Notes: generated from the letters alone by a model not told the origin. 7,283 nt of DNA from Spirochaetaceae bacterium (GCA_030633365.1 DAOVSY010000146.1:1-7283); one strand, 5' to 3'; shown: positions 1 to 6,139, counted from the stretch's first letter. A program made the numbers and translations.

Positions 1-910
1 TCTCTCCCTTGCATATGTCAGATACTTCTGCACAGCGGGGATGAAAAGGGCAGCCCCCGGGAGGGTTTGCAGGATTTGGTGAAGCCCCTTCAATAACATA
101 CAGTTTTTCACTTCTGGGGTTGGAAATATCGGGGATACTCTTTAGTAGTGCCTTTGTATATGGGTTAGAAGGTTTATCAAATATGTCGAAAACCGGACCG
201 ATTTCAAGAATTTTACCGCCATACATTACAATTACCTTATCCGCTGTTTCTGCTATTACTCCTAAATCATGAGTAATAATTATTAAAGACATTCCAATAT
301 CTTTCTGTAATTTTTTTATCAGCTCAAGGACCTGTGACTGAACAGTAACGTCCAGGGCAGTAGTAGGTTCATCTGCAATTAGAATTGAGGGATTACAAAT
401 TAGAGACATTGCTATCATAACTCTTTGACACATACCACCTGAAAGCTGATGGGGATAATCCCCCATTATTTTTTCGGAATTTTTAATATCCACCCGACTA
501 AGAATATCAACAGAAATATTCCACGCACGTTTTTTATTAACATTTTGATGGAGCATAACCGTTTCTATCATTTGTTGTCCAATTCTGAATACAGGATCAA
601 GAGAAGTCATAGGCTCCTGAAAAATCATACTAATATGTCTGCCACGGATCTGCTGCATCGCTTTTTTACTTTTTTTCATAAGATCTTCACCGGAAAATCG
701 AAGCAGATCGGCACTGACTTCGGCCTGATGTTTTTTTAATAACCGCATAATTGCAAGTGAAGTGACACTTTTACCTGATCCTGATTCACCAACAATTCCA
801 ATACTTTGCCCGGCTGAATCAATAGAAAAAGAAACTCCCCTCACCGCCTGAATGTTGTCATTTTTTTGTCTGAAGGTTACATGAAGGTTCTCAATTTCCA
901 ATAGTTTCAT
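1..910 (-). CDS. OppD/DppD-type ABC transporter ATP-binding protein (3' end beyond window)
   Basis: Cytoplasmic ATPase subunit that powers a dipeptide/oligopeptide-family (PepT) importer. Its 303 visible residues read without interruption from ATG at 908-910 to the left edge. Seen in order: Walker A GESGSGKS at 41-48, Q-loop Gln98 in IFQEPMTSLDP, ABC signature LSGGMCQR at 156-163, Walker B plus catalytic Glu in ILIADEPTTALD at 176-187, and switch His214. After these comes the family's C-terminal oligo_HPY region (NPYTKALL from 249), with CPFHPRC at 287-293 and Cys300. In OppD/DppD structures these cysteines help bind an iron-sulfur cluster; a fourth would lie outside the window. The signature has Cys161 where Arg or Gln is usual. 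GGAG at 917-920, six bases upstream, fixes the start. It lies 73 bp behind the binding-protein gene, with no permease between; permeases and a second ATPase probably follow off the left edge. Whether the substrate is a peptide or a sugar cannot be read from the ATPase. Confidence 0.95.
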   Translation of the reverse strand, partial: MKLLEIENLHVTFRQKNDNIQAVRGVSFSIDSAGQSIGIVGESGSGKSVTSLAIMRLLKKHQAEVSADLLRFSGEDLMKKSKKAMQQIRGRHISMIFQEPMTSLDPVFRIGQQMIETVMLHQNVNKKRAWNISVDILSRVDIKNSEKIMGDYPHQLSGGMCQRVMIAMSLICNPSILIADEPTTALDVTVQSQVLELIKKLQKDIGMSLIIITHDLGVIAETADKVIVMYGGKILEIGPVFDIFDKPSNPYTKALLKSIPDISNPRSEKLYVIEGASPNPANPPGGCPFHPRCAEVSDICKGE

Positions 911-934
911 TTAATTCTCCGGGTAAAGTCTGGA

Positions 935-940
935 ATTATA
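935..940 (-). promoter_or_regulatory. Possible -10 element ahead of the ATPase gene
   Basis: A perfect TATAAT on the minus strand lies just past the hairpin and about 15 bases upstream of the ATPase's Shine-Dalgarno sequence. A transcript starting some seven bases downstream would have an about 18-nt leader. The region 17 bases upstream (958-963, TTCTTT) is a poor -35 match and is the hairpin loop. This could be a weak internal promoter or chance in AT-rich DNA. Confidence 0.3.
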
Positions 941-941
941 G

Positions 942-976
942 AATAGAGCTGCTGAAAAAAGAACAGCAGCTCTATT
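942..976 (-). terminator. Perfect 13-bp hairpin between binding-protein and ATPase genes
   Basis: The arms 942-954 and 964-976 (AATAGAGCTGCTG and its exact reverse complement) enclose a nine-base loop. The hairpin starts eight bases past the binding-protein stop codon. In the minus-strand transcript the following bases are not a clean U-run (CTATAATTCC), so full termination is doubtful. A partial terminator or mRNA-stabilising 3' hairpin fits better, as is known for importers that need excess binding protein over ATPase and permease. The plus-strand flank is more T-rich (TATTTTACTATTTTT), but no plus-strand gene precedes it. Confidence 0.6.
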
Positions 977-983
977 TATTTTA

Positions 984-2621
984 CTATTTTTCCAAATAAA
1001 TATGAGTATATATAAAAAGAATCTGAGAATGGGCATAGTTTCCTAATTTATTAACTTCAACCCCTTCACCTTTTACATAAGGTTTCCATAAACGGTTAGT
1101 TTCAGGATGAACCAGATAAGTTACTGTAGCATCATCAACAATAATTTGTTCTGCCTGTTGATATAGTTCAAACCGTTCACTCCAATCAGAAAGTGCATTA
1201 GCTTTATTTACCAGTTCGGTATAGCGATCATTCTTCCAATGATGTCGCCCTCCATTAACAAAGATACTTGCAAAATTACTGGCATCAACATAATCAAACA
1301 TGTATGGAGCTAAAAAGAAATTATTTGTACGTTCTTTTTGAGCATCCATCCAGGTTTTCAATTCAATACCTTGAATATCTATCTCAATACCAAGAATTTC
1401 TTTAAACTGCCCCTGAAGGTACTCTGCGGCAGGACCTACAATAGGTGCATGTATTCCGCCCTCTATACGCCACCAAAGTTCAACTTTTGGAAAACCCTTA
1501 CCATCTTTATAACCGGCTTTTGCCAAATACTCACGAGCTTTGTCAGGATCAAATCCGGTTTGAGAAACAATTTTTTCACTATAACCCGGAAATCCCGGAG
1601 CATAGATACTTCTTGCAGGTATAGCCACATTTTTTAGTACAGTACTTGTCAGTTCATCTCTGTCTACTGCATAAAACAATGCTTTTCGTACATTTATATC
1701 ATTAAAAGGTTCTGAGTCCTGGTCAAATGCAAGATAATAGGTTCCGAAAAAGGGGCTGCTTTTTAACTCGTCTGAAAATCGGTTTTGAGCGTATGCGAGC
1801 TGTCCAGTATTTAAATCACTAATATCCACATCTCCTGCAAGATATGCTGGAAAAGATACAGCAGGATCTTCAAATGCAGGGTAAAATTCAAGTGTTTCAA
1901 GCTGTGCTGGCCAGGGACCAGTGTAAGTAGGATTTTTTATATAAACCATCTTATCTCCCCGAACCCAGCTTTTTAGCATATAGGGACCACTTGAAATATA
2001 GTTTTTATCACTGGAAGCCCACTCATTCCCATACTTTTCAACCTGGTGCTTTGGGACAGGCATCCACCAGACTGTTAAACCAGGGAAATAAGGCTTTGTA
2101 GTCGTTGTTTCTACAGTAAGAGTATAGTCATCCACCATTTTTACACCAAAAGCACTTAGAGGAAGATCTCCTTTCTCTACAGCACCCCAGTTTTTTATAT
2201 CACCAGCCCAGCTCCAATACCAGCCAAAATCATATCCTTCACTTACAGCCCTTTCAAGGGCAAACACAAAATCTTCTGCTGTTACATCCTCTCCATCTGT
2301 CCACTTCAAGCCTTTACGTAGATGAAAAGTCCATGTTAATCCATCGTCTGAGAGTTCATAACTTTCACATGCTATTAGGTGCAGTTCATTATCGCTGTCA
2401 TACGCAGCCATAGGAACCTGAACAAGGTCAGAGTATCCTGCTTTGTTATACATGGTCTTCATAATATCCATGTACGTTCCACCTAAAAAAGTGGGAGATC
2501 TTAAAACCTGTGGAGTTTCTCCACCCGCTTCACTGCCCCCTGCAGTCTCATCCTGACCACCAGCCATTACAGCAAAGGGAACCAGGAACAATACAAAAAC
2601 AATTACAAATAATTTTTTCAT
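984..2621 (-). CDS. ABC transporter substrate-binding protein, SBP_bac_5 family (dipeptide/oligosaccharide type)
   Basis: Periplasmic receptor of a dipeptide/nickel/oligosaccharide (family 5) ABC importer; 545 residues, normal length. The ATG at 2619-2621 is chosen because GGAGGA sits six bases upstream; an in-frame TTG at 2631-2633 would place that ribosome site inside the gene. Residues 1-20 are a signal peptide (MKK, hydrophobic core, AVMA|GGQ) with no lipobox cysteine, followed by a Gly/Glu-rich linker to about residue 37. The rest shows family hallmarks: SYELSDDGLTWTFHLRKGLKWTDGEDVTAEDFVFALER, then SGPYMLKSW, then FNDINVRKALFYAVDRDEL, and a C-terminal region with WSERFELYQQAEQIIVDDA. It has its own promoter and is followed by a hairpin and the ATPase gene. 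Being first and separated fits the excess usually needed for binding proteins. Family 5 proteins bind peptides, metals or oligosaccharides. The divergent glycosidase hints at a glycoside, but the sequence does not settle this. Confidence 0.93.
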   Translation of the reverse strand: MKKLFVIVFVLFLVPFAVMAGGQDETAGGSEAGGETPQVLRSPTFLGGTYMDIMKTMYNKAGYSDLVQVPMAAYDSDNELHLIACESYELSDDGLTWTFHLRKGLKWTDGEDVTAEDFVFALERAVSEGYDFGWYWSWAGDIKNWGAVEKGDLPLSAFGVKMVDDYTLTVETTTTKPYFPGLTVWWMPVPKHQVEKYGNEWASSDKNYISSGPYMLKSWVRGDKMVYIKNPTYTGPWPAQLETLEFYPAFEDPAVSFPAYLAGDVDISDLNTGQLAYAQNRFSDELKSSPFFGTYYLAFDQDSEPFNDINVRKALFYAVDRDELTSTVLKNVAIPARSIYAPGFPGYSEKIVSQTGFDPDKAREYLAKAGYKDGKGFPKVELWWRIEGGIHAPIVGPAAEYLQGQFKEILGIEIDIQGIELKTWMDAQKERTNNFFLAPYMFDYVDASNFASIFVNGGRHHWKNDRYTELVNKANALSDWSERFELYQQAEQIIVDDATVTYLVHPETNRLWKPYVKGEGVEVNKLGNYAHSQILFIYTHIYLEK

Positions 2622-2654
2622 TTTTTCCTCCAAATGTATTTACTCGTGTAAACT

Positions 2655-2683
2655 ATACTAAGCCCAGTTCACTGATTTGTCAA
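2655..2683 (-). promoter_or_regulatory. Sigma-70-type promoter for the binding-protein gene
   Basis: On the minus strand a perfect -35 TTGACA (2678-2683) and a -10 TAGTAT (2655-2660) are separated by exactly 17 bases. Transcription would start near 2648, giving an about 27-nt leader to the ATG at 2621. The spacer contains a small palindrome, CAGTGAACTG (2665-2674), which could be an operator half-site, but four-base arms are weak evidence. Confidence 0.7.
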
Positions 2684-2707
2684 TTTATTTTTTCATTTTG
2701 ATATATT

Positions 2708-2736
2708 TTTACTTTTATTTTATTAAAAGATATGAT
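2708..2736 (+). promoter_or_regulatory. Putative promoter for the glycoside hydrolase gene
   Basis: TTTACT (2708-2713) and TATGAT (2731-2736) are 17 bases apart and match the sigma-70 consensus at four and five of six positions. The start would fall near 2743, giving an about 35-nt leader to the GTG start. It is back-to-back with the binding-protein promoter, so a shared regulator could act between them. The region is very AT-rich, so chance matches are possible. Confidence 0.45.
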
Positions 2737-2777
2737 AACTTTTACTTAATGGCGATAAATAAGGTAAAGAAAATACA

Positions 2778-4682
2778 GTGAAAAACAAAGAAACCAGAGA
2801 AATAATACTAAAAAGAGGATCAAAACCCTATATTCGTTGGTGGTGGTTCGCTAATTCCATAAAAAAAGAAGATATTTCTTATCAAATTGAATGGATAGCC
2901 ACAAATGGATTTGGGGGAGTGGAAATCGCATGGATTTACCCGAGTAAAAAAAATAAGCTCCCAGAGCCTTTTCTTTCTGACGGATGGTCAGATCTTGTAA
3001 ACTTTGCATTCCAGGAATGTGAAAAAAACAAACTTGTATGTGATCTCTCTTTTGGGACATTATGGCCCTTTGGAGGATCTTTTGTAATACCAGAATTTGC
3101 TTCCAGAACATGGGAAAGGCTTTCAACACAACAATTAAAAAACTCATGGGAGTCGGCATACAGTAATGATCCTCGTCCTGTGATAGATCACCTTAATCAT
3201 TCAGCCTTTGAATTTTATGCTGAACATATGCTGACTGGATTTAAGAATATACTCTCATCCCAATCCAATAGAGAGACTCACAAACCTTCTTCTTTTTTCT
3301 GCGATTCGCTGGAAGTTGAAACCGAAGGACTTTGGACCGATCATTTTGAAGAACAATTTCGAAAACACTATAATTATTCAATTAGTCCTTATATGAAAAA
3401 ACTCGATAAAAACCCCCATCGTCGCTTCGAGTACAGACGGGTTGTCTCTGATCTTTTTTTAGAAGAATTTTTCATTCCCTATAATAAAATGTGTTCTGAC
3501 AATAATATGCTCAGCCGGGTACAGGCTCATGGTGCTTTAACCGATATCCTCAAAGCATTCTCTCTCTGTGACATACCCGAATCGGAAGCTCTCCTTTTTG
3601 ATCCTGAATTTTCCTTTATACCTGCATCTGCATCGGTTCTTGCTGACAGGCCTGTTACTTCCTGTGAAGCTTTTACCTGCTTATATGGTTGGGTTAAAAG
3701 TCCTGAAAAAGCACCTTATATAAAGGAAGAAAAAATAGAAGATTTAAAACTCCTGGCTGATGCACTTTTTGCATGCGGAGTAAACCATATCGTCTGGCAT
3801 GGAATGCCATTTAACGGAAAGGGAGAATCCCAGCAGTTTTATGCAACTGTACATGTAGGAAGGGAAGGCTCCTTAAGTCCGCATCTAAAAACGTTTAATA
3901 ATTACATGTCTTTTATATCAAATTCGATGCAGGAAGGAAGACCCCTTACCTCAATTGCCGTATATCTGCCAATCGAAGATATGCAGATAAAGGACAGGGT
4001 TCCTAAAGAAAAGCAGAAACCAAGCAGCCTGTACCACTGGGAAATGCATGACATACGCTGGCCTGAACATATTAATGGATACCATCCAACATGGGTTTCA
4101 ACTCCCTTCCTTAAAGAAGCGTATGTAAATAGAAAAACCGGTAATATTCATATTGATAAGGCCATATTTACAGCCCTCTATATCAATGCTAAATGGTTAA
4201 CTCTCGAAGGTCTTGAAGCTTTGGTTTCCATTGCAGCAGATGGAGGAAGGATTATAGTTAAATCCCTTCCGGCAGAACCAGGAACTGTTAAACACAATAC
4301 CTATTCAAATCTACTTGAAAAACTAACAAAATATAAAAAAACACTCAAAGAATGCCCAAATAATACTGTATATCCATTTCTTACAGATCTTGATAATAAG
4401 AAACTACCCCTTTATCGCACAAGAATAACAGGCAGTACAATTACTTGTTTCATAGCACATCCTGAGGCCAATGGAATAACCTATCCAATGGAATATGGAC
4501 ATGGATTGAATTTAAAAGAGCATACCCGGAATTTTCGTTTTCAGTTTCTTGCAGCGGATTCAAAAAAGATATCAATTATCGATTATACAGCCAATTTCAA
4601 ACCAGGAGAATCCAAACTGATTTCTATCGATTTTTTAAAAGATGGAAGTATTAAGGAGATTCATCTACCAGATGTCGAATAA
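2778..4682 (+). CDS. GH106-like (alpha-L-rhamnosidase-related) glycoside hydrolase, cytoplasmic
   Basis: Probable glycoside hydrolase related to GH106; 634 residues with no signal peptide, so it should act on imported substrate in the cytoplasm. Family-like features are seen in order. YIRWWWFANSIKKEDISYQI with NGFGGVEIAWIYP (about 18-55) resembles the opening strand and helix of the catalytic barrel. DSLEVETEGLWTDHFEEQF spans about 176-194, and RVQAHGA with DIPESE about 247-270. SCEAFT (295-300) and GVNHIVWHGMPF (334-345) follow; Glu297 is a candidate catalytic acid by analogy. The region about 458-500 (LYINAKWLTLEGLEALVSIAADGGRIIV) resembles the Rossmann-like domain seen in such enzymes, and a short beta-rich tail ends the protein. 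GH106 enzymes are often near 1000 residues, so this is a compact form. The start is GTG, the only in-frame candidate after a stop at 2760-2762. The ribosome site is weak: AAGGT lies 12 bases upstream. It is divergent from the family-5 binding protein, suggesting linked uptake and hydrolysis. Rhamnose specificity is not assured. Confidence 0.78.
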   Translation: MKNKETREIILKRGSKPYIRWWWFANSIKKEDISYQIEWIATNGFGGVEIAWIYPSKKNKLPEPFLSDGWSDLVNFAFQECEKNKLVCDLSFGTLWPFGGSFVIPEFASRTWERLSTQQLKNSWESAYSNDPRPVIDHLNHSAFEFYAEHMLTGFKNILSSQSNRETHKPSSFFCDSLEVETEGLWTDHFEEQFRKHYNYSISPYMKKLDKNPHRRFEYRRVVSDLFLEEFFIPYNKMCSDNNMLSRVQAHGALTDILKAFSLCDIPESEALLFDPEFSFIPASASVLADRPVTSCEAFTCLYGWVKSPEKAPYIKEEKIEDLKLLADALFACGVNHIVWHGMPFNGKGESQQFYATVHVGREGSLSPHLKTFNNYMSFISNSMQEGRPLTSIAVYLPIEDMQIKDRVPKEKQKPSSLYHWEMHDIRWPEHINGYHPTWVSTPFLKEAYVNRKTGNIHIDKAIFTALYINAKWLTLEGLEALVSIAADGGRIIVKSLPAEPGTVKHNTYSNLLEKLTKYKKTLKECPNNTVYPFLTDLDNKKLPLYRTRITGSTITCFIAHPEANGITYPMEYGHGLNLKEHTRNFRFQFLAADSKKISIIDYTANFKPGESKLISIDFLKDGSIKEIHLPDVE

Positions 4683-4695
4683 TACTTGAAACTGA

Positions 4696-4878
4696 AAACA
4701 GTTTGTACTGCCTTTTCGTACAACAGATGATGTAAAAAAAGAAACACTGGAATGTCTGAAAACTCTTGGCAGAGATGGAAAAGGGTTTATTCCCTGCTCA
4801 TGTCATAATATCCAGCCGGGAACTCCCGTAGAAAACATTATTACTTTGGTTGAAACGGTGAAGAATTATAAGTTGTAG
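4696..4878 (+). pseudogene. C-terminal remnant of a uroporphyrinogen-decarboxylase-family gene
   Basis: The frame from 4696 to the TAG at 4876-4878 encodes 60 residues with no ATG, GTG or TTG start; an in-frame TGA at 4693-4695 closes it upstream. The peptide includes QFVLPFRTTDDVKKETLECL and then GKGFIPCSCHNIQPGTPVEN. It closely resembles the last 60 or so residues of URO-D-fold proteins, where a VLPFGTPEEV segment, a Gly-rich turn and a HNIQxxxPxEN motif close the barrel. A whole gene would be roughly 340-370 codons, so most of it has been deleted. Such proteins include decarboxylases and corrinoid-dependent methyltransferases, and relatives of unknown role occur in sugar-use clusters. The remnant follows the hydrolase gene closely on the same strand and was probably once its operon partner. 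It ends four bases before the oppositely oriented hicB stop. Family assignment rests on the motif alone. Confidence 0.75.
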
Positions 4879-4882
4879 GGAT

Positions 4883-5224
4883 TTAATTAGACAAGACCAG
4901 TTTCGTTTCGGCTTCAATAGCCTTCTCAACGTACTTGTTCAAAGGCAGTCCAAGTCGTGATGTAGCCAATACAGCCTTGCTGTGTAGTTCAGAATTGGTG
5001 CGTACATCAAATCGTCCGGGAAATGGTTTTTCTGGTGTCTTTCCACGATCTTTGCACCATTCAAGATAATAATCCACCGATTCGACTATAGCGGTTTCCA
5101 ACTCTTCAACAGATTTCCCCTGAAATGTAATCACATCTTTCATACAAACAACTTCCCCATGAAAAATATTGGCGTCATCATCAAACTCAACTACACCCGT
5201 GTACCCTTTATACTTCAGGGTTTT
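4883..5224 (-). pseudogene. hicB: HicB-family antitoxin, reading frame intact but normal start codon lost
   Basis: HicB antitoxins bind and neutralise the HicA mRNA interferase and repress their own operon. The frame from 5224 encodes KTLKYKGYTGVVEFDDD...IFHGEVVCMKDVITFQGKSVEELETAI, then DYYLEWCKDRGKTPEKPFPGRF, then the ribbon-helix-helix-like end DVRTNSELHSKAVLATSRLGLPLNKYVEKAIEAE. All 113 residues match the usual HicB layout: partial RNase-H fold, then DNA-binding domain. There is no ATG at the expected place, where GGT (5225-5227) precedes AAA ACC CTG; an in-frame TGA lies six codons upstream of the GGT. The first available ATG (5141-5143) would give an 86-residue protein lacking the first 27 residues of the conserved fold, with a GGGGAAG eight bases upstream. 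A CTG at 5216-5218 overlapping the hicA stop (CTGA) is another possible start. Whether any functional HicB is made is uncertain; the lesion is shared with hicA. Confidence 0.8.
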
Positions 5225-5358
5225 ACCCGGGAGCCTGCACCTTCACGCATTTCTGCACCAAAACCGATTAGAAGTACCTCTATATCAACCCATTTGATAT
5301 TAGATCTGACAGGATCTGTAAAAATTGCTGTCAGGGTTTTGTGATTCTTACTATTCAT
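5215..5358 (-). pseudogene. hicA: Truncated HicA toxin (47 residues)
   Basis: HicA toxins are small double-stranded-RNA-binding-fold mRNA interferases encoded upstream of hicB, as here. ATG at 5356-5358 opens a peptide starting MNSKNHKTLTAIFTDPVRSN and continuing IKWVDIEVLLIGFGAEMREGAGSRVK, then Pro and TGA (5215-5217). This matches the N-terminal half of the roughly 80-85-residue HicA subtype through the GSR(V) segment. The missing half normally carries the FHRPHP-type histidine region and the C-terminal helix, so the toxin should be inactive. The break falls where hicB should begin, so one deletion of roughly 35-40 codons explains both lesions. A 4-bp inverted repeat, GGGT-TTT-ACCC (5218-5228), lies on the junction. 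No clear Shine-Dalgarno precedes the ATG. Confidence 0.82.
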
Positions 5359-5391
5359 TATAATATGATACTAATTTTTGATATCATTATA
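5356..5391 (-). promoter_or_regulatory. Possible hicAB promoter/operator
   Basis: On the minus strand a perfect TATAAT (5386-5391) lies 27 bases upstream of the hicA ATG. An imperfect inverted repeat follows: ATAATGATA, an 11-base spacer, then TATCATATTAT. HicB proteins with ribbon-helix-helix domains repress by binding palindromes in their own promoters, so this is a plausible operator. No good -35 is visible at standard spacing. Confidence 0.35.
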
Positions 5392-5595
5392 AAGAGAAAG
5401 AATATATGCAAATGGCGAGTACAATTTCCAAAAGATGTATGTTACTACTTCGTATTTATACAATATTTTTGAAGTACAATATCAGAAATATTAAATTCTT
5501 CTTTCCTACCATGGCAGGATGGTCTTAAGAAATTAATGGAGATTTAATTCAGGAATTTTCTCGCCTATACCTGATTATATTAGTACACTTAATAT
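5359..5595. other. AT-rich intergenic spacer, no recognised gene
   Basis: This 237-bp gap separates the divergent hicA remnant and YHS gene. I find no RNA gene, repeat family or recognisable coding remnant. A 40-codon frame (5406-5528, plus) has no homology I recognise and only a weak purine-rich stretch upstream. TATATT at 5576-5581 could be a -10 for the YHS gene, with transcription starting only a few bases before its ATG; no convincing -35 accompanies it. Confidence 0.5.
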
Positions 5596-6045
5596 ATGAA
5601 AAAGATATTACCACTTTTAATCGTTTTGACATTATTCGGAACTACTGGAACCAGTATTTTTGCTGATGAAATAAATACTGGACGTTTTAACAATACAGCA
5701 ATTGGGGGTTATGATCCTGTGGGCTATCACCTGGTGGGAATTCCTCAGAAAGGAAATGCAGAGTTCAGTCTGTTATGGAAAGATGCAGAGTGGCGTTTTA
5801 TATCCCGGAATAATCTTAATCTTTTCGAATCTGATCCCGAAAGATATGTACCCCGGTTTGGAGGATTCTGTGCCAATGGACTTTCAGATGGTCATAAAAT
5901 TCGGGGAAATCCAAAAATTTGGCGAATTTACAAGAATCGACTATTTCTGTTTTATTCAAAAAGAGGCAGAGATAGCTGGGATTTGGATACTGATAATAAA
6001 ATTCACTTAGCCAGTGAGTATTGGGAAAAAGTACAGTTTGATTAA
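5596..6045 (+). CDS. Secreted YHS-domain protein
   Basis: Small periplasmic or secreted protein of 149 residues. Residues 1-23 form a signal peptide (MKK, hydrophobic stretch, SIFA|DEI). The rest is one YHS domain of the type found in stand-alone exported proteins. AIGGYDPVGYHLVGIPQKGNAEF (35-57) opens it, followed by WRFISRNNLNLFESDPERYVPRFGGFCANGLSDG (66-99), IRGNPKIWRIYKNRLFLFYS (102-121) and a closing helix with SEYWEKV. YHS domains are associated with metal binding, and Cys92 in GGFCAN is the single conserved cysteine of this subtype. The role of the stand-alone periplasmic form is not established, and neighbours here give no clue. ATG 5596 is the only sensible start because the signal peptide begins there. 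No Shine-Dalgarno is visible (ACTTAATAT precedes it), so a leaderless or very short-leader transcript is possible. Confidence 0.88.
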   Translation: MKKILPLLIVLTLFGTTGTSIFADEINTGRFNNTAIGGYDPVGYHLVGIPQKGNAEFSLLWKDAEWRFISRNNLNLFESDPERYVPRFGGFCANGLSDGHKIRGNPKIWRIYKNRLFLFYSKRGRDSWDLDTDNKIHLASEYWEKVQFD

Positions 6046-6052
6046 AAATAAA

Positions 6053-6070
6053 CCATGGGTTTCCCCATGG
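6053..6070 (-). terminator. Hairpin terminator between convergent genes
   Basis: CCATGGG (6053-6059) and CCCATGG (6064-6070) form a 7-bp GC-rich stem with a four-base loop. Read on the minus strand the stem is followed by TTTATTTTTAA, a good U-run, so it can act as an intrinsic terminator for the sugar-binding-protein gene ending at 6140. It begins seven bases past the YHS stop codon and may also terminate that gene, although the plus-strand flank is less U-rich. Confidence 0.65.
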
Positions 6071-6099
6071 CTTGCATAATTTATGTTCTACCTGATTCC

Positions 6100-6132
6100 T
6101 ACCCTGGTCGGGACTACGTCCCTGCTTGGGTA
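6100..6132. repeat. Symmetrical two-stem palindrome downstream of the sugar-binding-protein gene
   Basis: A 33-base inverted repeat reads TACCC-(5)-GGGAC-tac-GTCCC-(5)-GGGTA, with both stems perfect and the inner five-by-five loop flexible. In plus-strand RNA this loop allows one GC and two GU pairs, so that strand folds best. A near-palindrome, GGGTATGCATCCC (6128-6140), overlaps its right end and reaches the stop codon of the minus-strand gene. It could be a 3'-mRNA stabiliser, a second terminator hairpin without a U-run, or one copy of a REP-like dispersed repeat. No second copy exists in this window. Confidence 0.5.
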
Positions 6133-6139
6133 TGCATCC

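Noticed and set aside
449..739. Plus-strand 96-codon frame
   Set aside because: It lies opposite the uninterrupted ATPase gene with all its motifs; its residue composition is low-complexity and it resembles no family.
1338..1637. Plus-strand 99-codon frame
   Set aside because: Antisense shadow of the family-5 binding-protein gene, with no ribosome site or recognisable domain.
2622..2633. TTG start four codons upstream for the binding protein
   Set aside because: It would put the GGAGGA ribosome site inside the coding region; the ATG at 2619-2621 is correctly spaced from it and starts a normal signal peptide.
2851..3159. Minus-strand 102-codon frame
   Set aside because: Opposite the conserved N-terminal domain of the hydrolase; no homology.
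5215..5230. Programmed frameshift joining HicA and HicB at GTA AAA CCC TGA
   Set aside because: A -1 shift is needed, but re-pairing of the CCC-decoding tRNA on ACC is mismatched, and a fused product would still lack half of HicA; a deletion is simpler.
5159..5344. Plus-strand 61-codon frame
   Set aside because: It is the antisense of the hicA remnant and the hicB N-terminal region, where the minus-strand homology is clear.
5406..5528. 40-codon plus-strand frame in the spacer
   Set aside because: Only a weak upstream purine stretch, no recognised family, and composition as expected from AT-rich DNA; mentioned under the spacer but not called.
5702..6010. Overlapping 102-codon plus-strand frame in another phase
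   Set aside because: Out-of-phase shadow of the YHS-domain gene.
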